Counted from the first letter of the stretch, positions 52,568 through 61,976 are shown. The stretch is DNA of 64,000 bases from Arthrobacter gandavensis (GCF_015355785.1 NZ_JADKYW010000005.1:1119394-1183393); one strand, 5' to 3'. Numbers and translations are program-made. Notes: a model not told the origin generated them from the letters alone.

Positions 52568-52744
52568 ACATCCGCGAAAGTCGCAGCCGTCGCGAACTAA
52601 TTTCCCTGGCGGCGCCGGGACGTTCACTGAGCATGGTCTGGAGCGGCAAGTATCCGCTCGGCGGAAGCCGGGCTGGGATGCGTCAGGAGGAGACCCGGCA
52701 GCGCCGGTTGAACGGGAACGCCGAGGGCTGAACGGGAAGGCTGC

Positions 52745-52840
52745 TTAGGCCCGGAGGGCCGTTTCGCCCGGGAACCACCGAAGGCAGATGACTGCGGGGA
52801 CCAGGGTCCGCCGGATCACATCCGTGTAATCAAACACCAC
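52745..52840 (-). CDS. Candidate 31-residue small protein
   Basis: A minus-strand frame starts at GTG 52840 (or GTG 52837) four bases after AGGAGGTGG, a near-perfect Shine-Dalgarno, and ends with TAA at 52747-52745. It would encode VVFDYTDVIRRTLVPAVICL followed by RWFPGETALRA. A strong promoter-like pair lies about 100 bp upstream. It is independent of the flanking genes. Whether it is translated is unknown; a leader peptide is the main alternative. Confidence 0.4.
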   Translation of the reverse strand: MVFDYTDVIRRTLVPAVICLRWFPGETALRA

Positions 52841-52941
52841 ACTCCACCTCCTGTTGAATGGTTCCGTTTTCCCGGGACTGGCAAACCATACTCAAGCCGT
52901 ATCCTCGGGGCTGGCTGCACCGCATTCTTGCGGGCTCAAAA

Positions 52942-52971
52942 AATATAACCCGCCGTAAACGCAGTTGCCAA
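52942..52971 (-). promoter_or_regulatory. Strong promoter-like sequence
   Basis: On the minus strand, TTGGCA (52971-52966) and TATATT (52947-52942) are 18 bp apart (17 if TTATAT is used). This is close to the sigma70 consensus and rare in such GC-rich DNA. It points at the small ORF at 52745-52840. Confidence 0.6.
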
Positions 52972-53003
52972 GCCTTTTCGAGAAAAACTTTTAAAGTAGC
53001 TTC

Positions 53004-53657
53004 CTACATATTCCATTTAAGGATCGCGGGCGTGTGCTTGTCCCAGCCCAGGACGCAGACAGCGGCCGTTCCCAGGACCAGGTGCCGGCCGGCGTCGGGC
53101 GCAAGGCCCAGCCAGCGGGCAGCAAGTATCCGCAGGAAGTGGCCGTGGGCCACCAGCAGCGCCCGTTCAAGGGGAGCCGAGTCGGGTTCCTGGTCCATGG
53201 GCGTGCCGCAGCCGGCCTGCACCGTGGAGATGATGCGGTCTGCCCGTCCCGCGACCTGGGCCAGGGTCTCACCGCCGGGTACGCCGTCGTTCCAGATGAT
53301 GTAGCCGGGGTTTTCCGCCCGGACGTCAGTGTTCCGCCGCCCCTCGTTCTGGCCGTAGTCCCATTCGTGCGCATGCGGCAGCACCTCGGGAGAGGGATAC
53401 CCCAGCAGTTCGGCCGTGCGCCGGGCACGGACGAGGGGGGATGAAAAGACGCGGTCGAATTCAAAGTCGCCGATCTTTCCCCGGGCGGCGGCGGCCTGGG
53501 CTTCGCCCTCCGGTGTCAGGGGAATGTCCGTGAGCCCGGTGTAGTTCCCCTGCCGGGACCATTCGGTTTCGCCGTGCCGCACCAGCCACAGGATGGGCAG
53601 CGGGGTGCCCGCCGGCGTCAGGTCAGGAACCGCGGGTCCCAGGTTTGGTGCGCTCAT
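53004..53657 (-). CDS. Histidine phosphatase family protein (PGM-like)
   Basis: This 217-residue protein has the RHG motif near residue 26 (LVRHGETEWSRQGNYTGLTD) with the catalytic His, VFSSPLVRARRTAELLGY, and the late VAHGHFLRILAARWLGL holding the second His. It is a broad-specificity phosphatase; the substrate is unknown. Start at ATG 53657, overlapping the cca stop (ATGA), so the two are translated together. Confidence 0.9.
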   Translation of the reverse strand: MSAPNLGPAVPDLTPAGTPLPILWLVRHGETEWSRQGNYTGLTDIPLTPEGEAQAAAARGKIGDFEFDRVFSSPLVRARRTAELLGYPSPEVLPHAHEWDYGQNEGRRNTDVRAENPGYIIWNDGVPGGETLAQVAGRADRIISTVQAGCGTPMDQEPDSAPLERALLVAHGHFLRILAARWLGLAPDAGRHLVLGTAAVCVLGWDKHTPAILKWNM

Positions 53658-55129
53658 GACTTCCCTTCTGTTGCCGATCCTGATTCGGGACGTTCCTGTG
53701 CCTGCACGGACTCCGGCTGCTGCTGCCACCACTGAAGCAGCTTCGCCTCAGCTTCCCCCGGTGCACCGGGACCGTTCTCCATGCGTTCTTCGAGCAGGAA
53801 GCGGTACGCGCGGCCCACCACCGGCCCGGGCCGGATGCCCAGCAGGGCCATGATCCGGCTGCCGTCCAGGTCCGGACGGATGGCAGCCAGCTCCTCCTGT
53901 TCGGCCAGCTTCTCGATCCGCGCTTCAAGGTCGTCATAAGCGAACGCCAGCCTTTCGGCCTTGCGCCGGTTCCGGGTAGTAACGTCGGAGCGGGTCAGCC
54001 GGTGAAGGCGCTGCAGCAGCGGGCCGGCGTCGGTAACGTAGCGGCGCACTGCGGAATCGCTCCAGCCTGCCTCGCCGTAGCCGTAGAAACGCATGTGCAG
54101 TTCCACCAGCCGGGAGACAGCCTTGATGGTGTCATTGTCGAACCGCAGCGCCTTCATGCGCTTGGCCGTGAGTTTCGCTCCAACCACGTCGTGGTGCAGG
54201 AAGCTGACCGCTCCCGTGCCCTCGAAGCGCCGGGTAGCCGGCTTGCCGACGTCGTGCATCAGCGCCGCGAAGCGGAGCACGAAGTCCGGGGCGGGAACCG
54301 CGCCGTCAGGGCCCGTCTCAAGGTCGCGGGCCTGCCGCAGCACCGTGAGGGAATGCTGGTACACGTCCTTGTGGCGGTGGTGTTCATCGATTTCGAGGCG
54401 CAGGGCGGCCACTTCGGGAAGAACAAAGTCGGCCAGGCCGCTCTCCACCAGCAGGTCCACACCGTCCGCCGGGGCCTTGCCGTTGATCAGCTTCACCAGT
54501 TCATCCCGGACGCGCTCGGCCGAAATGATCTCGATCCTGCCCGCCATGTCCGTCATGGCTTCGAAGACTTCCGGTGCCACGGTGACGCCAAGCTGGGAGG
54601 CGAAGCGGGCAGCCCGCATCATCCGCAGCGGGTCGTCGGAGAAGGAGGACGACGGCGTCCCGGGGGTGCGCACAATCCCTTCGTGGAGGTCGCGGACACC
54701 GCCGTAGGGATCCACCAGCTCCATCTGCGGAAGCCGTAATGCCATGGCGTTCATGGTGAAGTCCCGGCGGTACAGGTCGTCCTCAAGGCGGTCGCCGAAC
54801 GCTACGACCGGTTTGCGTGACTCCGGATCGTAAGCCTCTGACCGGTAGGTGGTGATCTCAATCTGGAATCCGTCCTTGCGCATTCCGATCGTGCCGAACT
54901 CGCGGCCCATCTCCCAGTAGGTGTCGCACCAGCGCCGGGTTACCGCGATGATGTCATCCGGAAGGGCGTTGGTAGTGAAGTCCAGGTCCGGGGACACCCG
55001 GCCCAGGAACAGGTCACGGACGGGCCCGCCCACCAGGGACAGTTCGAACCCGGCGGCCTGGAAGAGCTCCCCGAGCTGCTCGATCACGCCGGGAAGCTCG
55101 GTAAGGGGAAATGAACTGAGGTGCGCCAT
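53654..55129 (-). CDS. cca: CCA tRNA nucleotidyltransferase
   Basis: This 491-residue enzyme adds or repairs the 3' CCA end of tRNAs. It has SLVGGPVRDLFLGRVSPDLD with the DLD catalytic carboxylates, RRDFTMNAMALRLPQ, an RNA-binding neck, and an HD domain (RFAALMHDVGKPATRRF) typical of bacterial versions with phosphodiesterase activity. It starts the conserved cca-NUDIX-murJ region. Confidence 0.95.
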   Translation of the reverse strand: MAHLSSFPLTELPGVIEQLGELFQAAGFELSLVGGPVRDLFLGRVSPDLDFTTNALPDDIIAVTRRWCDTYWEMGREFGTIGMRKDGFQIEITTYRSEAYDPESRKPVVAFGDRLEDDLYRRDFTMNAMALRLPQMELVDPYGGVRDLHEGIVRTPGTPSSSFSDDPLRMMRAARFASQLGVTVAPEVFEAMTDMAGRIEIISAERVRDELVKLINGKAPADGVDLLVESGLADFVLPEVAALRLEIDEHHRHKDVYQHSLTVLRQARDLETGPDGAVPAPDFVLRFAALMHDVGKPATRRFEGTGAVSFLHHDVVGAKLTAKRMKALRFDNDTIKAVSRLVELHMRFYGYGEAGWSDSAVRRYVTDAGPLLQRLHRLTRSDVTTRNRRKAERLAFAYDDLEARIEKLAEQEELAAIRPDLDGSRIMALLGIRPGPVVGRAYRFLLEERMENGPGAPGEAEAKLLQWWQQQPESVQAQERPESGSATEGKS

Positions 55130-55272
55130 AGTCCTTTAAGCGTGCCAGATAATCCAGCCCCCGCGGACAATGCGTCCGCTCCGCGGCCCGGACACGCCGG
55201 GGTTGGCGCGGCGGCAAGGGGTCCAGCTGTGAACGGTCATCATCGGCAGGCAAAGATAGTTACAGTGGGGGT

Positions 55273-55803
55273 ATGGCCCATCCCGTCCCGAGTGCGCCCA
55301 AGCGGACCCCATTGACAGCGTCAATGGGCAGTTCAGCCGCGCACTCGGCACACACGGCGCTTCCCACCGTGGAAGAAGTTTCTGCCGGCGGAATTGTGGT
55401 CAAATGCACTGATCCGGACCTGCCCGTAGCGATCATCGCCAGGCTCAACCGCGGCGGCCGCCTTGAATGGTGCCTGCCCAAGGGCCATCCCGAGGATGCT
55501 GAAAACAATGAGCAGGCAGCCGTTCGGGAAATCGCCGAGGAAACCGGGATTGACGGCCGGATCCTCACGCCGCTGGGCAGCATCGACTACTGGTTCACCG
55601 TCAGCGGGCACCGTGTGCACAAGACGGTGCACCACTATCTGCTCGAAGCCACCGGCGGTGAGCTCACCATCGAGAATGATCCGGACCATGAGGCGGTGGA
55701 TGTTGCCTGGGTTCCGCTGGCTGTGCTGGGACGCAGGCTTTCCTTCCCCAACGAACGGCGGATTGCGGACCTGGCCAGGGAAGTCCTCCCCAAGTACCGC
55801 TGA
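55273..55803 (+). CDS. NUDIX hydrolase
   Basis: This 176-residue protein has the Nudix box G-x5-E-x7-REUXEEXGU, visible as AAVREIAEETGIDG with GHPEDAE upstream (about residues 74-97). A variable N-terminal part precedes it. The position matches mutT4 (Rv3908) beside murJ in mycobacteria; it hydrolyses a nucleoside diphosphate derivative, not known here. It is divergent from cca. Confidence 0.88.
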   Translation: MAHPVPSAPKRTPLTASMGSSAAHSAHTALPTVEEVSAGGIVVKCTDPDLPVAIIARLNRGGRLEWCLPKGHPEDAENNEQAAVREIAEETGIDGRILTPLGSIDYWFTVSGHRVHKTVHHYLLEATGGELTIENDPDHEAVDVAWVPLAVLGRRLSFPNERRIADLAREVLPKYR

Positions 55804-55869
55804 CGCACCGCGCGGTGCAGGCACGGAGGTTCAGGGAAAACGGCCGCCGGGTGAGAGCATAAGGACATA

Positions 55870-57537
55870 ATGGCCGTTCAGAATCCTGCTCCCAGTACCG
55901 CCCGCTCAAGTGCCGTCATGGCCGCGGGAACCATGGTCTCCCGTGTGCTCGGGCTGGTCCGTACCTCCCTGCTCGCCGTCGCGATTGGCGGCGCCGGCGG
56001 CGTCACCGACCTCTTCTCCATCGCCAACGTCCTGCCGAACTTCATCTACCTCCTGGTAGCGGGCGGCGTCTTCAACGCCGTCCTGGTTCCGCAGATCATC
56101 AAAGCAAGCAAACGCGAAGACGGCGGCGCGGAATACGTTTCACGGATCATGACGCTCAGCCTGCTGTTCCTGGGCGCCGTGGCCCTGGTGGTCACCGTCG
56201 CCGCCCCGCTGGTCCTGTCCGTGGTCACGGAGCTAACCGGCGACGAACTGGCGCTGGCCACGGTATTCGCCTACTGGCTGTTTCCCCAGATCCTCTTCTA
56301 CGGCGCGTACGCCGTGATTGGCCAGGTACTGAACGCCAATGGCAGGTTCGGGGCCTACATGTGGGCGCCGGTGGTGAACAATGTGGTCGCGATCAGCGGA
56401 TTGGTTCTTTTCATCAACCTGATCGGCAGGCAGACCAGCGAACAGTTCACGCCGGAGAGCTGGACGTCCTCCGCCACCCTGGTACTGGCCGGAAGCACTA
56501 CACTGGGTGTCGCGCTCCAGGCCTTGGTCCTGCTGGTTCCGCTGAAGAAGCTGGGTCTGGGCCTGCGGCCCATTTTCGGTATCCGCGGAGTCGGACTGGG
56601 TGAAACCGCCCGGGTGGCCAAGTGGACCATCATCACAATGCTTGTGGGCAACGGCGCCTACCTCGTCTACACAAAAGTGGCGTCCATCGCCTCCGACGCC
56701 AGGCAGTCCTTCCTGGAAATGGACCCGCCCCGGCTGATCGCCGGCCAGTTCAACCTTGAAACCGGCGCGATGCTCTACATCATTCCGCACTCAGTCATCA
56801 CCCTCTCCCTGGCTACGGTCCTTTTTAACCGCATGTCCCACGCCTTCGTGGAGAAGAACCTCGACGGCGTGCGGGAGACCATCTCGCAGGGTCTGCGGGT
56901 CATCGGTGTGGCAACTGTCTTCAGCGCCGCGGTCATGGTCGTCCTCGCCGGTCCCATCGGCATGTGGTTCGGCGGCGGTTCCAACGCCACGGCCGTCATC
57001 CAGGGGCAGGTCCTGGTTCTGCTGGCCGTGAGCGCGCCCTTCCTCAGCGCGACGTTCCTCATGAACCGTGCGTTCTACGCCAGTGAAGACGCCAAGACCC
57101 CCATGGTCATGCAGCTCATCCTCGCTGGACTCGGTATCGCTCTTGCGTTGGCTGCCGCAGCCCTGCCGGCGGACAGGATCGTCTTTGGCCTCGCGGTGGC
57201 CTACTCGATAGGCAACATCGCCGCCGTCGTGCTCAGCCATATCTTCCTGCGCCGGAAGCTGGGCAACTACGGAGCTGTCCGGATTTTCGACGTTCATGTG
57301 CGCCTCACCGTGGCGGCACTCGGTTCGGCGGCCATCGGAGCTGCAGCCCTGGCCCTGCTGGGCGGCTACAGCCCGGACGGCTTCGCCTGGCGCTCCCTGG
57401 TCAGTGCCACCATCACCCTGGTCATCTGCGGCGCACTGATGGCCAGCGCCTACCTCGGCATGCTGAGAGTGCTGAACGTCCGTGAACTGGATGAACTGCT
57501 GAAACCCGCGCTGGCAAAGATCAGGCGCCGGGGCTAA
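55870..57537 (+). CDS. murJ: Lipid II flippase MurJ (MviN)
   Basis: This 555-residue protein has about fourteen hydrophobic segments and the MviN signatures ARSSAVMAAGTMVSRVLGLV, FSIANVLPNFIYLLVAGGVF and MLYIIPHSVITLSLATVLFN. It flips lipid II across the membrane. Unlike mycobacterial Rv3910, it ends right after the membrane domain; the kinase-like part is a separate downstream gene. Starts at ATG 55870. Confidence 0.96.
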   Translation: MAVQNPAPSTARSSAVMAAGTMVSRVLGLVRTSLLAVAIGGAGGVTDLFSIANVLPNFIYLLVAGGVFNAVLVPQIIKASKREDGGAEYVSRIMTLSLLFLGAVALVVTVAAPLVLSVVTELTGDELALATVFAYWLFPQILFYGAYAVIGQVLNANGRFGAYMWAPVVNNVVAISGLVLFINLIGRQTSEQFTPESWTSSATLVLAGSTTLGVALQALVLLVPLKKLGLGLRPIFGIRGVGLGETARVAKWTIITMLVGNGAYLVYTKVASIASDARQSFLEMDPPRLIAGQFNLETGAMLYIIPHSVITLSLATVLFNRMSHAFVEKNLDGVRETISQGLRVIGVATVFSAAVMVVLAGPIGMWFGGGSNATAVIQGQVLVLLAVSAPFLSATFLMNRAFYASEDAKTPMVMQLILAGLGIALALAAAALPADRIVFGLAVAYSIGNIAAVVLSHIFLRRKLGNYGAVRIFDVHVRLTVAALGSAAIGAAALALLGGYSPDGFAWRSLVSATITLVICGALMASAYLGMLRVLNVRELDELLKPALAKIRRRG

Positions 57538-57703
57538 GACGACCAACTCAGGTTTCGGCCGCCCGCGCGGGTAGCATGGGTACAAAGTGGGCAGTACCGG
57601 ATGGGTTTGGCCCTGAAGATATTGCCCTGGTCCGCACCGGCCGCCCCACCGGCGCCGGTGCCAACATAGCTTGCAGTCATAGCCGTTTCCACGGGAGGAA
57701 CAC

Positions 57704-59200
57704 GTGCCACAGCCGGTAAATGCTGGGTCAGTGCTGGGCGGCCGATACAAGGTCACCGCACAGGTCCTGGCCTCAGCAGAGAATGACCTCGTCCTCGACG
57801 GCGTGGACCAGGTGCTCAACCGTGCCGTGAGCATCCTCGTCGCTGCACCCCAGAACGCCAGCCAGGTCAGTGCCAGCGCCCGCGAAATCGCGATTGGCGA
57901 GCGTCATTCCACGGTCCAGATCCTCGATCTGGGCGTCAGTGACGGACGCACCTACCTGGTCACTTCGAACGGGAATGCCGCAGACCTTCTCGACCTGGTC
58001 ATCGAACGTGACGCGCCCTACGTGGAGCCGTTCTTCACGGACACGCTCGGGTCGGAAATCTTCGGTGTGGCCCGCTCCCATGAGCCGGAGACGGTCGAGG
58101 AAGACCGTTACGTCGAAGAGCACGCTCCGCGGGACCGGAAGCCATTGCTCGGCAACCTGCCCAAGCCCCACCTTCCGCGCTTCGGACGCGGAGCAGGTGC
58201 AGCCGGGGTTGCCGGGTCGGGCGCAGCCGGGGTCGCCGGCGCAGAAGCCGAGCAGGACCTCGAGTTCGGCGGCCCGGAGGAGGCTCCGGCCGCGACCGGT
58301 GCCGCCGTACCTCCGCCGCCCAGCCAGAGCCCGCGGACGGCCGCCTACCCCACCCATGACACCTCTGCAGAGTCGCCCAAGGCCAGCCGCTGGGAAGAGG
58401 AAGACGACTTCCCTGCCGAAGGCTACGCAGCGGCAGGTTCGGGAGACCGCAAGGCTTCGAACTTCCCGCGCACGGCGCTGGGCGCAGATTACGAGTCCGA
58501 AGAAGAGTATGACGACGATGACGACCGGCCCGCCCGCGGAGGCGACCGCAAATCCGGGCGATTCCTGGTTGGCGGCGTCCTCAGTGTCATCCTGCTGGTG
58601 GCCGTGGTGCTCGTCTTCACGAACCTCGGCCGGGTCGGCGAAATGTTCGCCTCGGAGGACCCCTCGCCGACGGTTACCGAACAGCCCGCAGCCCCGCAGG
58701 AGGGCCCGGAAGAAGTACCCGGAGCAGCGCTTCCCGCTCCAGTCACCGCGGGAATCACCCGGCTGGTCCCGGGAAACCAGGAACTCGATTCGGTGAACGA
58801 CGCCGCCCTGCCGCAGATCATCGACGGCAACCCCGCCAGCTACTGGTCCAGCTATGTCTACGCTTCGGAAACTTTCGGCGGCCTCGCTCCAAGCCTGGCC
58901 CTCGTCGTGGAACTGGAAGATGAATCGGCGATCACGAAGGTGGACATCACCCAGCTCAACGGCAGCGGCGGCAACTTCTCCGTCATGCTCAATGACTCCC
59001 CGTCACTCGAAGGGGCCACCACCGTGGCGCAGAGCGGCTTCACCGGGCCGGAAACTTCCATCACCGTGCCCAAGGGTGCGGACGGCCAACCGGCTTCGGC
59101 AAGCTACGTGATCATCAACTTCACGCAGCTTCCGCGGCTCAGCGGGGTGCAGGCGGAGTATCCCTGGGGTCTGCGCATCGCCGAAATCGGCGTGTCCTGA
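57704..59200 (+). CDS. Kinase-like membrane protein, counterpart of the Rv3910 C-terminal half
   Basis: This 498-residue protein starts at GTG after GGGAGG. The N-terminal part (about residues 1-95) is an eroded kinase N-lobe: LGGRYKVTAQVLAS lacks the Gly loop, RAVSILV has Ser where the catalytic Lys should be, and REIAIGERHSTVQILDLGV matches the alpha-C region. The C-lobe is missing. Then follow a charged linker, a transmembrane helix (FLVGGVLSVILLVAVVLVF, about 287-305) and a discoidin-like extracellular domain (IIDGNPASYWSSYVYA, about 365-380). In mycobacteria these parts are fused to MurJ. Confidence 0.85.
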   Translation: MPQPVNAGSVLGGRYKVTAQVLASAENDLVLDGVDQVLNRAVSILVAAPQNASQVSASAREIAIGERHSTVQILDLGVSDGRTYLVTSNGNAADLLDLVIERDAPYVEPFFTDTLGSEIFGVARSHEPETVEEDRYVEEHAPRDRKPLLGNLPKPHLPRFGRGAGAAGVAGSGAAGVAGAEAEQDLEFGGPEEAPAATGAAVPPPPSQSPRTAAYPTHDTSAESPKASRWEEEDDFPAEGYAAAGSGDRKASNFPRTALGADYESEEEYDDDDDRPARGGDRKSGRFLVGGVLSVILLVAVVLVFTNLGRVGEMFASEDPSPTVTEQPAAPQEGPEEVPGAALPAPVTAGITRLVPGNQELDSVNDAALPQIIDGNPASYWSSYVYASETFGGLAPSLALVVELEDESAITKVDITQLNGSGGNFSVMLNDSPSLEGATTVAQSGFTGPETSITVPKGADGQPASASYVIINFTQLPRLSGVQAEYPWGLRIAEIGVS

Positions 59201-59385
59201 ATCCACGCATTCAGGCTGCCCGGTACCGGGCCGGCAGCCCATCATGTGACGCGGAAGCCGAGAGGAATAAGCTGTCCCGTGTCAGTGTTGTGAGGTGTGG
59301 CTAGCGGTTCGAAGACTTGCCGCCAGCATCGTTCTACCGGAGCTATACAAAGCCAAGGAAACACCAGGAAAGAGGTTCACAGCAC

Positions 59386-60420
59386 GTGAGCACAGATACT
59401 CGTCCCGAAGCCGCTGGTTCCGGCCAGGAAGTCCGTGATGTCATCATCGTTGGATCCGGCCCTTCCGGTTACACCGCCGCCATCTACACGGCCCGGGCAA
59501 ACCTCAAGCCTCTGCTGATCGCCAGCTCGGTCACCGCCGGCGGAGAGCTCATGAACACCACCGATGTAGAGAATTTCCCAGGCTTCCCGGAAGGCATCAT
59601 GGGTCCTGACCTGATGGCCGGCCTCGAGAAGCAGGCCGACCGGTTCGGTACCGAGATCCTCTTCGAGGACGTCACCTCGGTAAACCTCTCCGGCGACATC
59701 AAGAAGGTCACCATCGGCACCGGAGAAACCTTCCTGGCCCGCTCGGTGATCATTTCCACCGGCTCGGCCTACCGTGAGCTGGGGCTTGAGGACGAGAAGC
59801 GGCTTTCCGGACGCGGCGTGAGCTGGTGCGCAACCTGCGACGGTTTCTTCTTCAAGGGACAGGACATCGCCGTCATCGGCGGCGGAGACTCCGCACTGGA
59901 AGAAGCGCTCTTCCTTACAAAGTTCGCTGCCTCGGTCACCATCGTTCACCGCCGCAACACGCTGCGTGCCTCCAAGATCATGCAGGACCGTGCGCTGGCA
60001 AACGAGAAGATCCGCTTTGTCTGGGATTCCGAAGTTGTTGGCATCCACGGCGAAGACAAGGTCACAGGCCTGCGCCTGCGCAGCACGGTTGACGGGGCAG
60101 AGTCCGAGCTCGATGTGACCGGCATCTTCGTGGCGATCGGCAACGACCCGCGCGTGGACCTGGTCCGGGAGCAGCTGGAGCTGACTGAGGCCGGCACCAT
60201 CGCCGTCCAGGGGCGCACCTCCAAGACGTCCCTTCCGGGTGTCTTCGCCGCTGGCGACGTCATCGACCCGACCTACCGCCAGGCCATCACGGCCGCCGGT
60301 TCCGGCTGCGTAGCCGCGCTCGACGTCGAGCACTACCTCGCAGACGTAGCCTCCGCGGCGACCGCAGCCACCGTTCCCACCCCGGCGTCGGAAACCGTTT
60401 CCGAAAACGCTTCCGTCTAG
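59386..60420 (+). CDS. trxB: Thioredoxin reductase
   Basis: This 344-residue flavoprotein reduces thioredoxin with NADPH. It has an FAD motif ([20 protein letters not shown]), the redox centre [15 protein letters not shown], an NADPH motif ([20 protein letters not shown]) and [20 protein letters not shown]. The start is GTG 59386. Followed directly by trxA. Confidence 0.96.
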   Translation: MSTDTRPEAAGSGQEVRDVIIVGSGPSGYTAAIYTARANLKPLLIASSVTAGGELMNTTDVENFPGFPEGIMGPDLMAGLEKQADRFGTEILFEDVTSVNLSGDIKKVTIGTGETFLARSVIISTGSAYRELGLEDEKRLSGRGVSWCATCDGFFFKGQDIAVIGGGDSALEEALFLTKFAASVTIVHRRNTLRASKIMQDRALANEKIRFVWDSEVVGIHGEDKVTGLRLRSTVDGAESELDVTGIFVAIGNDPRVDLVREQLELTEAGTIAVQGRTSKTSLPGVFAAGDVIDPTYRQAITAAGSGCVAALDVEHYLADVASAATAATVPTPASETVSENASV

Positions 60421-60442
60421 AGATCCACAAGGAGCAAGAACC

Positions 60443-60769
60443 ATGAGCAATGCCAAAGACGTAACGGATTCCTCATTCAGCACGGACGTGCTGGCAGCCG
60501 ACAAGCCGGTCATCGTTGATTTCTGGGCCGAGTGGTGCGGACCGTGCCGCATGCTCTCCCCCATCCTGGATGACATCGCCGCCGAGTACTCGGACAAGGT
60601 TGACGTCGTGAAGGTCAACGTTGATGACAACCCCGCCATCGCCGCAAAGTACGGCATCACCTCCATCCCGGCGGTTTACGTCTTCAAGGGCGGTGAGGTT
60701 GCGGCCACGTCCATCGGCGCGAAGCCGAAGCAGGTCCTTGAGCAGGAATTCGCGGCCTACCTGAAGTAG
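60443..60769 (+). CDS. trxA: Thioredoxin
   Basis: This 108-residue protein has the WCGPC active site (VDFWAEWCGPCRMLSPILDD) and the cis-Pro loop YGITSIPAVYVFKGG. Its partner trxB lies 22 bp upstream and cwlM 9 bp downstream, so the three form one transcript. Confidence 0.97.
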   Translation: MSNAKDVTDSSFSTDVLAADKPVIVDFWAEWCGPCRMLSPILDDIAAEYSDKVDVVKVNVDDNPAIAAKYGITSIPAVYVFKGGEVAATSIGAKPKQVLEQEFAAYLK

Positions 60770-60778
60770 GTCCCCACA

Positions 60779-61966
60779 ATGCATCCGACGGACGAGAGTC
60801 TGCGGAGGCTGGACTCCAGCCGGCGCGTGGTGGCGCTTCGTGAAGCGCTGCTGCGTGCCGGCTTTTCCATGTCCTACCTCGCTCCGGACTCGGTCAACGA
60901 TCCTGCGGTCTTCGATGACCACGTAGACGCAGCCGTGCGCGCCTTCCAGCAGAGTCGGGGGCTGATCGTCGACGGCGTAGCGGGCCCCGATACCCAGCGG
61001 GCCCTGGCCGAGGCGCAGTTCCGCTTTGGGGACCGGGTGCTCTCCTTCACGGAAGACCAGCCTGCGGTGCGCGGTGACGACGTCGCCGAACTGCAGCGCC
61101 ATCTCTCCCATCTCGGCTTTTACTACGGGCACATCGACGGCGAGTTTGGGGTGCGGACGAGATATGCCGTGGCCGAACTGCAGGAAAACCTGGGCGTCCC
61201 CGGTACTGGTGTGTGCGACGGTGACACGATGACTGCCATGTCACGCGTCAACCGCGCGATTTCACCCAGCCAGGCGTACGCGCTGCGTGATTACGAGCGC
61301 CTGGACCGTTCAACGGCGGCACTGCGCGGACGCATCATCACCCTGAACACCGGGAAATCCACCACGTCCTCCGCGCACGTCGCCGAGCGGCTGACCGGAG
61401 AGCCGCTCACGGAGCTGCTCGTGGCCACGGATGTCCGGGTACGGGTTGAGCGCATCCTGCGGGAGTTCGGGGCCGAGATAGTGGAGTTCGATGCTGCTGC
61501 CGACACTGAGGGTATGCAGGGCCCCACACCAAGCCTGAACGTGAACATCCACTGCGACTGGTTGGACCAGCCGGCGGCTTCGGGCATTGCCGCCTATTAC
61601 TGGGGCCTCCCGGTGACCGGTGAGCCCCGGTCCCCCATTGGCCAGCGCGCAGCGATCCTTATGATCAAAGAGCTTGCCGCTCGTACCGACATGTCGAGCC
61701 TTGGGGTCCACGCCCGCTCGTGGGATACCCTCAAACGGCCGGGCATCCCCTCCGTCGGCATAGATCTCGGCTATCTCAGCAACTTCCATGATGCACACCG
61801 CCTTGCCGATCCTGTATTCCGGCAGACAGTGGCTGACTCGATTGTGATTGCCATCCAGCGGCTGTACCTCCTGGAGGAAGAAGACCAGCCCACCGGCACA
61901 CTCGCACTTGATGACGTCAGCCGGTTCAACCCGATGGAGGACCGCCGCCGGGTTGCGGGCCTGTAG
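60779..61966 (+). CDS. cwlM: CwlM-like peptidoglycan-binding protein with amidase_3 fold, probable pseudoenzyme
   Basis: This 395-residue protein has two N-terminal peptidoglycan-binding domains (about residues 15-165; AVRAFQQSRGLIVDGVAGPD and YAVAELQENLGVPGTGVCDG) and an amidase_3 domain to about residue 370. There is no signal peptide. The first zinc His (usually DPGHGG) is replaced in IITLNTGKSTTSSAH, one His remains in NVNIHCDWLD, and the usual catalytic ELGFLSN is VGIDLGYLSN (Glu to Asp). In mycobacteria CwlM is a cytosolic regulator of MurA and a MurJ partner, so a non-enzymatic role fits. Directly downstream of trxA. Confidence 0.88.
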   Translation: MHPTDESLRRLDSSRRVVALREALLRAGFSMSYLAPDSVNDPAVFDDHVDAAVRAFQQSRGLIVDGVAGPDTQRALAEAQFRFGDRVLSFTEDQPAVRGDDVAELQRHLSHLGFYYGHIDGEFGVRTRYAVAELQENLGVPGTGVCDGDTMTAMSRVNRAISPSQAYALRDYERLDRSTAALRGRIITLNTGKSTTSSAHVAERLTGEPLTELLVATDVRVRVERILREFGAEIVEFDAAADTEGMQGPTPSLNVNIHCDWLDQPAASGIAAYYWGLPVTGEPRSPIGQRAAILMIKELAARTDMSSLGVHARSWDTLKRPGIPSVGIDLGYLSNFHDAHRLADPVFRQTVADSIVIAIQRLYLLEEEDQPTGTLALDDVSRFNPMEDRRRVAGL

Positions 61967-61976
61967 TCACCCCGTG

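Larger units (their letters stand above)
52363..53003. other. Sparse intergenic region with repeats, a promoter and a small ORF
   Basis: This 640-bp stretch has no long gene. It holds three 14-bp tandem units (52526-52567), a candidate 31-codon gene (52745-52840, minus) with an excellent ribosome binding site, and a strong promoter-like pair (52942-52971). Its right part is unusually AT-rich for this chromosome. Confidence 0.6.
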
